A DNA stretch of 20,126 nucleotides from Desulfobulbaceae bacterium (GTDB lineage Bacteria; Desulfobacterota; Desulfobulbia; Desulfobulbales; Desulfobulbaceae), in assembly GCA_027011235.1 (NCBI GenBank), contig JALVAI010000379.1, forward strand, positions 1 to 20,126, written 5' to 3'. The notes beneath the pieces are model-generated. The model was not told where the DNA came from. It was given only the letters and a program-made list of their open reading frames with translations, and made no database searches. Shown one piece after another: positions 14,050-20,126 of this stretch; positions within the stretch are counted from its first letter, which is position 1; the number at the start of each line of letters is the position of its first letter. Both the position numbers and the translations under genes were made by a program.

Positions 14050-15621
14050 GTGATGAACGATATGGGTGCCATGACAATACTTCTACTCCTTTTGTTCCTG
14101 GTTGCAGGAACGGTAATTGGTTTTTTTCTGAGGAAAAAACTGGTTGAGGAGAATCAGGCAAACGTGGAGGCACAGAGGCGGCAGATTGTTGAAAATGCCA
14201 TCCAGGAAGCCGAAAAGATAAAAAAAGAGACGTTGCTGCAGGTCAAGGAGGAGGCCTATCAGATTAAACTGGAGGCTGACAGGGAGGCCAAACAGTGCCG
14301 TCGTGAGCTCAAGGAGGAACAGCGGCGTCTGGACCGTAAGCTTGATGAACTGCAGGCGGACTTTACGGCCCTGGATAAAAGGGCAAATAAATTGCGTGAA
14401 GATGAGGCTGAACTCCTGAAAAAAGAAAAACAGATTGAGCGGAAATCACGGGAGCTTGATGAGTTGATTGACCAGGAGCGGTACAAGCTCGAAAAAATAG
14501 CGGGTATCGGACGGGAAGAGGCCAAAAAGGAACTCATGGCCTCCATTGAAAGTGAGGCCCGCATGGATGCGGCCAAGCAGTTGAGCCGTATCGAAAACGA
14601 GATGAAAATAGCCGCCGACCGCAAGGGAAAGAATATTCTTGCCCTGGCCATTGCCCGTTATGCCGGTGATTATGTTGCCGATAAAACGGTTTCCATGGTG
14701 CCCCTGCCCAACGATGAGATGAAAGGCCGCATTATTGGCCGGGAAGGACGGAATATTCGTGCCATTGAAGCGGCCACCGGCATTGATATTATCATCGATG
14801 ACACACCAGAGGCAGTTATCCTGTCCGGATTCAATCCGGTGCGCAGAGAGGTGGCCCGGCTGGCGCTCACCCAGCTGATTTCCGATGGCCGCATTCATCC
14901 GGCGCGGGTGGAAGAGGTGGTAGCCAAGGTGACGGAAGAGCTGGAGGTGGAAATCCGTGAGGCCGGGGAGCAGGCCACCTTTGATGTCGGCGCCCATGGG
15001 ATGCATGTCGATCTTGTTGCCCTGATCGGACGGTTGAAGTATCGCACCAGTTATGGACAGAATATTCTCCAGCATTCCCTGGAAGTGGCCTTCCTCTGCG
15101 GAGTTATGGCGGCTGAGCTTGGTCTGGATGTGAAAAAGGCCAAACGGGCCGGCCTGCTGCATGACATAGGCAAGGCCGTGGACCATGAGGTAGAGGGATC
15201 GCATGCCATTATCGGCCGTGATCTTGCCAGAAAATATGGTGAGGCCGATGACATTGTCTATGCAATCGGCGCCCACCATGAAGACCAGCCGCCCAAAAGT
15301 GTTCTCGATATTCTTGTCCAGTCGGCAGACGCCCTTTCCGGGGCAAGGCCCGGAGCAAGAAAGGAGATGCTGCAGAGTTATGTCAAGCGGCTTGAGGACC
15401 TTGAAAACATAGCCAACAGTTTTGACGGGGTTGAAAAATCATATGCCATTCAGGCCGGACGGGATTTGCGGATCATTGTCGACAGTCAGAAGGTCCATGA
15501 TGACGAGGCAACCCTGCTCAGCCATGATATCGCCAAGGCTGTTGAAGCGCAGCTCACCTATCCGGGTCAGATACGGATAACCGTTATTCGGGAAACCCGT
15601 GCGGTTGAGTATGCCAAATAG
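14050..15621 (+). CDS. rny: Ribonuclease Y
   Basis: This 523-residue membrane-anchored endoribonuclease starts decay of many mRNAs. One transmembrane helix (residues 8-27) is followed by a long, highly charged coiled coil (about 30-190). The KH RNA-binding domain is seen at 215-275 with the GxxG loop in GRIIGREGRNIR (227-238). The HD catalytic domain lies at about 335-430, with His342, His371-Asp372 (LLHDIGKAVDHE) and His409-His410. The length and C-terminal domain (about 435-523) are complete. The start is GTG 14050 or the adjacent ATG 14053; ATGs at 14062 and 14071 are possible. No strong ribosome site is seen. tyrS follows after 69 bp. Confidence 0.96.
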   Translation: MMNDMGAMTILLLLLFLVAGTVIGFFLRKKLVEENQANVEAQRRQIVENAIQEAEKIKKETLLQVKEEAYQIKLEADREAKQCRRELKEEQRRLDRKLDELQADFTALDKRANKLREDEAELLKKEKQIERKSRELDELIDQERYKLEKIAGIGREEAKKELMASIESEARMDAAKQLSRIENEMKIAADRKGKNILALAIARYAGDYVADKTVSMVPLPNDEMKGRIIGREGRNIRAIEAATGIDIIIDDTPEAVILSGFNPVRREVARLALTQLISDGRIHPARVEEVVAKVTEELEVEIREAGEQATFDVGAHGMHVDLVALIGRLKYRTSYGQNILQHSLEVAFLCGVMAAELGLDVKKAKRAGLLHDIGKAVDHEVEGSHAIIGRDLARKYGEADDIVYAIGAHHEDQPPKSVLDILVQSADALSGARPGARKEMLQSYVKRLEDLENIANSFDGVEKSYAIQAGRDLRIIVDSQKVHDDEATLLSHDIAKAVEAQLTYPGQIRITVIRETRAVEYAK

Positions 15622-15643
15622 GTGTGGAATATTTACCCTTAAG

Positions 15644-15660
15644 TTGAGTGAAACGCTCAA
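15644..15660 (+). other. Short stem-loop between rny and tyrS
   Basis: TTGAGTG and CGCTCAA can form a 7-bp stem (one G-U pair) with an AAA loop, followed by TTTGTG. This is at most a weak terminator, allowing readthrough into tyrS. Confidence 0.3.
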
Positions 15661-15690
15661 TTTGTGATACACAATAGGCAGGAGTGCTGA

Positions 15691-16902
15691 ATGAAAAGTG
15701 TGGAGGAACAGGCGGCCCTGATCGAGCGGGGCTCTGTTGATTTGATTTCCCGTGAGGAACTGGTCAAAAAATTAACCCGTTCCGTGGAGACCGGCAAGCC
15801 CATGATTATCAAGGCCGGTTTTGATCCGACTGCCCCTGATCTGCATCTCGGGCATACGGTTTTATTGCAGAAGCTGCGCCATTTTCAGCAGCTCGGGCAT
15901 CAGATTGTCTTTTTGATCGGTGATTTCACGGGTTTGATCGGAGATCCCACCGGCAAATCGGACACCAGGCCGCCGCTGACCAGGGAGGATGTGGAACGTA
16001 ATGCCGAGACCTATAAGGAACAGGTGTTTAAAATCCTTGATCCGGAGAAGACCAGGGTGGCCTTTAATTCGACCTGGCTTGGTGAGTTGAGCTCCTATGA
16101 AATGATCAGACTGGCCTCCAGGCTGACTGTTGCCAGGATGCTTGAACGGGATGATTTCAAAAAGCGATTTGAATCCAATCGGCCGATTTCCATCCATGAA
16201 TTTCTCTATCCCCTGATCCAGGGCTATGATTCGGTGGCCCTGGAGGCCGATGTGGAGATCGGCGGCACGGACCAGCTCTTTAATCTGCTCATGGGCCGGG
16301 ACCTGCAGAAAGGACGTAACCAGGAGCCCCAGGTCGTGTTGACCATGCCCCTTCTCGAGGGACTTGACGGGGTAAACAAGATGAGTAAATCCCTGGGCAA
16401 TTATATCGGCATCTCGGAATCAGCCGATGATATTTTTGGAAAAATCATGTCCATCAGCGATGATTTGATGTTTCGCTATTACGAATTGCTCAGTGATCTT
16501 TCCATGGATGAAATCGTCCGCTTGCAAGAGGAGATGAAGGCCGGAGCCATTCATCCCAAGGCGGTCAAGGTGCGTCTGGCCAGGGAGCTGGTCACCCGGT
16601 TCCACGACGGTGATGCGGCCGATGCGGCCGAGCGTAATTTTGAACAGGTGTTTACAAAGAATGAACTGCCTGATGAAATTCCGGAAAAGAAAATCGAGGT
16701 GGATGATGCGGCCATCTGGCTTCCCAGACTGCTGGTCCAGGCGGAACTGGTGAAGTCGACCTCGGATGGACGGCGGATGATTACTCAGAATGCCGTCAGC
16801 GTCGATGGAACAAAAGTAACCGACATCAATACGGAAATTCCCGTACGGGGATCGGCCCTGCTGCAGGTGGGAAAACGTCGGATTTGCCGGGTGATTTTCT
16901 GA
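15691..16902 (+). CDS. tyrS: Tyrosyl-tRNA synthetase
   Basis: This 403-residue class I enzyme charges tRNA-Tyr with tyrosine. The HIGH-type signature is PTAPDLHLGH (46-55). The second signature is KMSKS (about 230-234). A C-terminal S4 RNA-binding domain covers about 338-403 (LLVQAELVKSTSDGRRMITQ, VSVDGTKV). The KMSKS form, rather than KFGKS/T, puts it with the TyrZ-type branch of bacterial enzymes. The length is normal and the gene intact. ATG 15691 has AGGAG with a suitable spacer. No T-box-like leader is visible in the 69 bp upstream. A strong terminator follows at 16930. Confidence 0.97.
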   Translation: MKSVEEQAALIERGSVDLISREELVKKLTRSVETGKPMIIKAGFDPTAPDLHLGHTVLLQKLRHFQQLGHQIVFLIGDFTGLIGDPTGKSDTRPPLTREDVERNAETYKEQVFKILDPEKTRVAFNSTWLGELSSYEMIRLASRLTVARMLERDDFKKRFESNRPISIHEFLYPLIQGYDSVALEADVEIGGTDQLFNLLMGRDLQKGRNQEPQVVLTMPLLEGLDGVNKMSKSLGNYIGISESADDIFGKIMSISDDLMFRYYELLSDLSMDEIVRLQEEMKAGAIHPKAVKVRLARELVTRFHDGDAADAAERNFEQVFTKNELPDEIPEKKIEVDDAAIWLPRLLVQAELVKSTSDGRRMITQNAVSVDGTKVTDINTEIPVRGSALLQVGKRRICRVIF

Positions 16903-16929
16903 TCAATACCTTGAGTACAGATAAAAGTG

Positions 16930-16966
16930 AAAAAGGCGTCTGCCGATTTGGTGCAGACGCCTTTTT
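16930..16966. terminator. Bidirectional Rho-independent terminator
   Basis: A perfect 9-bp GC-rich stem, GGCGTCTGC (16935-16943) with GCAGACGCC (16953-16961), has a 9-nt loop. It is flanked by five A on the left and five T on the right (then CTTTTTG), so it works on both strands. It separates the convergent tyrS and fur-type genes. Confidence 0.92.
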
Positions 16967-17047
16967 CTTTTTGATTTGTGTATCCGCCGTGCTTTCCGTT
17001 GCCATCCGGGTAAAGATAAGCCACGGTCTCCATCAGGGCCGGGGCGG

Positions 17048-17467
17048 TTATTGCACGGCAGTGATATTGTCCTCTTGCCGGCACTGGGAACAGATGCCGG
17101 TAAATTCGATGTGGTGGCCAATGATCTGGTAGGAGGAACCCTCGGCCGCCGCATCAACAAGCGAATCCATAACCGGAATGTCAATATCGTCGACCCTGCC
17201 GCAGCAGGAACAGCGGATATGGTAATGGGGGTCTGTGGTTGCGTCAAATCGTTTCTGCGTTCCACCGACTTCGAGTTTTGCAATCATCCCGTTTTCAGCC
17301 ATCAGTTCAAGGTTGCGATAGACCGTGCCCAAACCGATCCTGGGCAACCGTTTGCGGACCATGTCATAGACTTCACCGGCTGTTGGATGGGTTTTGACCT
17401 TGGACAGTTCTTCAAGGATGATCTGACGCTGGGTGGTCAGGCGAATCATCGGGGTTGGTGCGTTCAT
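17048..17467 (-). CDS. Fur-family regulator, PerR-like
   Basis: This 139-residue metal-dependent repressor has a winged helix (LTTQRQIILEELSKVKTHPT and GLGTVYRNLELMAENGMI, residues 10-62), a regulatory metal site and a structural zinc site with two CxxC pairs (Cys86/Cys89 and Cys126/Cys129). His27, His81 and His83 fit metal ligands. Asp94 sits where PerR has Asp and Fur or Zur usually have Glu, which favours a peroxide sensor. ATG 17467 is chosen; ATG 17473 is close, and the TTG at 17497 is unlikely. Two AT-rich dyads lie upstream. The gene is convergent with tyrS and divergent from dus. Fur family is firm; the PerR subtype is likely but not certain. Confidence 0.9.
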   Translation of the reverse strand: MNAPTPMIRLTTQRQIILEELSKVKTHPTAGEVYDMVRKRLPRIGLGTVYRNLELMAENGMIAKLEVGGTQKRFDATTDPHYHIRCSCCGRVDDIDIPVMDSLVDAAAEGSSYQIIGHHIEFTGICSQCRQEDNITAVQ

Positions 17468-17512
17468 AATCATTTCTCGTTTTGTCTTGCAATTCAATGG
17501 GAAAAAGTTATT

Positions 17513-17527
17513 GAAGAATAATTCTCA
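17513..17527. promoter_or_regulatory. PerR/Fur-box-like dyad upstream of the regulator
   Basis: The core AGAAT-A-ATTCT (17515-17525) is a perfect dyad. The 15-bp window matches the PerR box TTATAATNATTATAA at 9 of 14 defined positions. It lies about 46 bp upstream of the regulator start, suiting autoregulation. Confidence 0.4.
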
Positions 17528-17564
17528 AACGGATTAACCATTGTTTTTCAAGGATGTCAAGAAA

Positions 17565-17582
17565 AATGAATAATGATTCATT
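17565..17582. promoter_or_regulatory. Second Fur/PerR-type dyad near dus
   Basis: AATGAATAATGATTCATT is an inverted repeat AATGAAT / ATTCATT around AATG. Its core ATAATGATT matches both Fur-type and PerR-type boxes. It lies 23 bp before the dus start and could affect dus or the divergent regulator. Confidence 0.4.
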
Positions 17583-17605
17583 CTGGATCATAGTAAAGAT
17601 CAAAT

Positions 17606-18646
17606 ATGCTGAAGATAAAGGATAAAAAACTGGCTGTGCCGCTCCTGCTTGCGCCAATGGCCGGCCTGACCCACTCGGCCCTGCGCACCCTTTTGCTTGA
17701 TTTTGGCGGGGTGGGCATGTTGTCAACGGAAATGCTGTCCGCCCGGAAACTACCGGTGGAAAGTCCACGCGTATCTCCCTATCTTGTCAGAACAGCACGG
17801 GAAGCCCCTCTGGCCTATCAGCTGCTGGTCACTGATACCAGGGAGATAGCCCCGGCCATAACAGCGCTGCACCGGTTGTCGGCAGATGTTGTTGATCTGA
17901 ACCTCGGTTGTCCGGCGCCAAAGGTGCGTAAAGCGGGCGGAGGCAGTTCCTTGGCGGACAATCCGGAAAAGGTGCGCTTGATTATCCGGACCGCCCGCAG
18001 CCTGACCGACCTGCCACTGACCGCAAAAATTCGTCTTGGCCAACGCCTTGACGAACCATCTCTGCGCGATTTTTGTCTGATGCTGCAGGAGGAGGGCATT
18101 GATCTGGTGACAGTCCATGCCCGTCTGCGTGGTGAGTCGTTCTGTCGTAAACCGCGTTGGCAATGGGTGGGCAGGGTCAAGGGGTGGCTGGATATTCCAG
18201 TGATTGCCAATGGCGGCATTTTTTCGGTGGAGGATGCGGCCCGCTGCCTGGAACAGAGCGGTGCCGACGGCTTGATGATAGGTCGGGCGGCGCCGCAGAA
18301 ACCGTGGCTGTTTGCGCAAATTGCCAGGGAGATATATGGGATTTCCGTTGACGAATGCCAAATCAATCTCCCCTGGATTTACAGCCGTTTTGCCCTGGGA
18401 CTGGCACGGTTTCGGCCCGAACGTCGGCTTGGCAGGCTAAAGGAGTTCACTCATTATTTTGCCCTTAACTATGCCTTTGGCCATCATCTGGCCATGGCGG
18501 TGCAGAAAAGTTCGAGCCTGCTTTTGGCCTGGCAACGGGCCTGTGAATTTTTCTCACGCTCGGATGCGGAAAAATTCAAGGATGTCGATGTGGAAGAGGT
18601 GGAAAAAGCGCTTATGGGAAAGTCGGTCAGCGAAGCGGTGGATTGA
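17606..18646 (+). CDS. dus: tRNA-dihydrouridine synthase
   Basis: This 346-residue flavoenzyme reduces specific uridines in tRNA to dihydrouridine, using FMN and NADPH. The TIM-barrel start LLLAPMAGLTHSALR (13-27) is typical. The catalytic Cys102 lies in LNLGCPAPKV. Lys141 and Arg143 (TAKIRLG), His171 (VTVHAR), NGGI (202-205) and MIGRAAPQKPWLF (224-236) complete the FMN and phosphate contacts. The C-terminal helical domain (about 255-335) is present. Which of the DusA, B or C sites it modifies cannot be told; it looks DusB-like or deltaproteobacterial. ATG 17606 has a weak ribosome site. The last 20 bp overlap the end of the opposing radical SAM gene. Confidence 0.93.
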   Translation: MLKIKDKKLAVPLLLAPMAGLTHSALRTLLLDFGGVGMLSTEMLSARKLPVESPRVSPYLVRTAREAPLAYQLLVTDTREIAPAITALHRLSADVVDLNLGCPAPKVRKAGGGSSLADNPEKVRLIIRTARSLTDLPLTAKIRLGQRLDEPSLRDFCLMLQEEGIDLVTVHARLRGESFCRKPRWQWVGRVKGWLDIPVIANGGIFSVEDAARCLEQSGADGLMIGRAAPQKPWLFAQIAREIYGISVDECQINLPWIYSRFALGLARFRPERRLGRLKEFTHYFALNYAFGHHLAMAVQKSSSLLLAWQRACEFFSRSDAEKFKDVDVEEVEKALMGKSVSEAVD

Positions 18647-19922
18647 AGTAGCCAAAACGCAATCTTGGAAATTTTGTCTGCAGCGCTGCCAGCCAGTTTC
18701 GCATGCCCATGGGCCTGCCGGTGGCGGAAAATTCGATGGATTCCAGATAATATTCCGGATCCATGTTCAGGTTGCGCAACTGGATCAGGTCAGGCTGGTA
18801 GCGGGCAACGAGCCGGCAAAGGGCATTGAACTCCTCCGGATCATCGGTAAATCCCGGCAAAATGAAATAGTTGAGGGAAACGTGGCGTCCATGTTCTTTC
18901 ATGATGGTAATGGAGTCACAGACGTCGGCAAGCTCAAAGCCCCTGGGGCGGTAATAGCGTTTGTGGTAACGGGTGCGGGCGCTGTTCATGGAGATGCGGA
19001 TGGAATCCAGGCCGGCGGCCGCCAACTTGCGCACTTCCATGGGAAGGCTACCGTTGGTGTTGAGGTTGATGGTGCCCTGGTCGGTTTTTTCCCGGATACG
19101 GCGGATGGCCCGTCTGATGGTTTTTGCCTGCAAAAGTGGTTCGCCCTCGCATCCCTGCCCGAAACTGACAACCGGATCAGGGGCGGTCTCAAGGTGTGGG
19201 ATAGCGGTTTGGGCAATTTCAGCAGCTGTGGGGACAAACTGAATACGGTCCTGGGTGGAAGGGCAGCAGCCGGATGGTTGCAGGGAAATACAGCCGATAC
19301 AGGCGGCGTTGCAGATCGGCGAGCAGGGCAGGGGCGCCTCCCAACGGCCGAGAAAGTAATTACGCGCAGCCGGGCAGCCATAGGTCAGGCAGCATTTTCC
19401 CAGGTGCTGGATAAGTCTGTTTTTCGGATGCCTGCTTAACTGGTCGGCGGTCCGTTTGTTGATCCGCTCCTGGTCAAAGCCGAGGGGGTCCTGCCTGATG
19501 TCCGCATCCGATCTGAAGGCGGCCACATAAAATTTTCCATCCAGCCATCCCACGGCGGTATAGGCAAAGAGGGGCAGGAGCGGGGCCTTGGTATTTTTTT
19601 TCTGATAGGCCGCTGTAAAGATGGCGGTATGGGCCGGGGCCATAAAGGCAGCCACCGCCTGGATCGGTTCTCCGGGCGCATAGGGATTGGTTTCAAGCAG
19701 TGCCGGTTCTCCGGTGTCCGGTTCAATACCGACCGGTAAACGTCCTGGAAGGACAAAGAGTTCCGAGCCGGCGGGCAGTTCTATCAGGTCCTGCCGAAGG
19801 GGCCGGCGAAAATCGTCCGCACTGGCGCCGGCCATCTCCAGGCCGTCATAGTCAAGTATCTCTCCTCTATCATTGGCAAAAACCAAGCTCGGGAAGGAAT
19901 GATCCGGAGAAGGGACAACCAT
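18627..19922 (-). CDS. Radical SAM protein with cysteine-rich cluster region
   Basis: This 431-residue protein has a radical SAM core at about 200-400. The cluster motif CNAACIGC gives Cys204, Cys208 and Cys211. GQGCEGEPLL (255-264) contains the GEP-type SAM motif. NLNTNGS (286-292) and ISMNSAR (310-316) are the next barrel motifs. Six further cysteines crowd around the core motif (177, 178, 183, 200, 219, 220), which suggests a second Fe-S cluster. The first 160 residues form a separate domain I do not recognise. ATG 19922 is chosen; the frame runs 27 codons further upstream but over the neighbouring gene's 3' end. The substrate is unknown. Confidence 0.85.
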   Translation of the reverse strand: MVVPSPDHSFPSLVFANDRGEILDYDGLEMAGASADDFRRPLRQDLIELPAGSELFVLPGRLPVGIEPDTGEPALLETNPYAPGEPIQAVAAFMAPAHTAIFTAAYQKKNTKAPLLPLFAYTAVGWLDGKFYVAAFRSDADIRQDPLGFDQERINKRTADQLSRHPKNRLIQHLGKCCLTYGCPAARNYFLGRWEAPLPCSPICNAACIGCISLQPSGCCPSTQDRIQFVPTAAEIAQTAIPHLETAPDPVVSFGQGCEGEPLLQAKTIRRAIRRIREKTDQGTINLNTNGSLPMEVRKLAAAGLDSIRISMNSARTRYHKRYYRPRGFELADVCDSITIMKEHGRHVSLNYFILPGFTDDPEEFNALCRLVARYQPDLIQLRNLNMDPEYYLESIEFSATGRPMGMRNWLAALQTKFPRLRFGYFNPPLR

Positions 19923-19953
19923 GGAGTTATAAACCCTGTTACGTCCTTGCCGG

Positions 19954-20126
19954 TTATTTCGGCCGTATCCGGGTGAGGACCGAATCCACGGCCCTGTAGA
20001 CATCCAGGTCGTCTCCGAACACGTCCTGGATGGCCGGATGCTCGATGAGGTCTTCGATGATATACTGGGTAATATAGAGGCTGACCAGGTTGGGGTCCTG
20101 TGTCAGGGTGCGGATTGGAGCGATTT
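19954..20126 (-). CDS. Unrecognised protein, C-terminal fragment (cut by window edge)
   Basis: An open minus-strand frame enters from the right edge and ends at a TAA at 19954-19956, giving the last 56 or so residues. The visible tail includes LTQDPNLVSLYITQYIIEDL, then EHPAIQDVFGDD and VDSVLTRIRPK. It looks like a regular helical, soluble domain. It lies 31 bp upstream of the radical SAM start on the same strand, so the two probably share an operon. The family could not be identified from this tail. Confidence 0.7.
   Translation of the reverse strand, partial: IAPIRTLTQDPNLVSLYITQYIIEDLIEHPAIQDVFGDDLDVYRAVDSVLTRIRPK

Noticed and set aside
1..20126. CRISPR arrays, insertion sequences, prophage or integrase genes
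   Set aside because: No regularly spaced direct repeats and no transposase, integrase or phage-like proteins were seen anywhere in the window.

Overview
The window looks like chromosomal DNA from a Gram-negative, probably anaerobic, sulfate-reducing-type bacterium (Desulfobacterota, perhaps Desulfobulbales). That placement is inferred from gene content and protein style: a TRAP transporter for organic acids, a PerR-like Fur protein, the order zapB-zapA-(candidate 6S RNA)-rny-tyrS, and many two-component and HDOD signalling domains. No tRNA, rRNA, CRISPR array, transposase or phage gene was seen.

Left part (1-11500), all on the minus strand. Read in the direction of transcription, the order is: an MltD-like lytic transglycosylase with LysM; a divergent MoaE-family protein; an HDOD signalling protein; a hybrid histidine kinase with two receiver domains; a YihY/BrkB membrane protein; a 581-residue ParB-fold protein whose N-terminal half looks like a degenerate N-formylglutamate amidohydrolase; and a complete TRAP transporter (dctP, dctQ, dctM). 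The YihY and ParB-like genes overlap by 14 bp and are probably translationally coupled. The HDOD and kinase genes are adjacent, so this may be one signalling/envelope cluster.

Middle part (11660-16970), on the plus strand. It holds a Nudix hydrolase, a zapB-like coiled-coil gene and zapA (cell division), then 1.16 kb without a credible protein gene, then rny (RNase Y) and tyrS. The non-coding stretch is rich in secondary structure: a promoter-like site on a perfect dyad, a 142-bp imperfect foldback, a rod-with-bubble structure that I read as a 6S RNA candidate (position after zapA and architecture both fit), a nested three-way-junction element of about 140 bp, an intrinsic terminator and an rny promoter with a perfect -35 box. 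The foldback and the three-way-junction element are the best candidates for something undescribed. A strong bidirectional terminator closes tyrS and the convergent fur-type gene.

Right part (17048-20126). It holds a PerR-like regulator (minus), with two AT-rich dyads in the divergent region that fit autoregulation, a tRNA-dihydrouridine synthase (plus), a cysteine-rich radical SAM protein (minus, overlapping the end of dus tail to tail), and the C-terminal end of an unrecognised minus-strand gene cut by the window edge.
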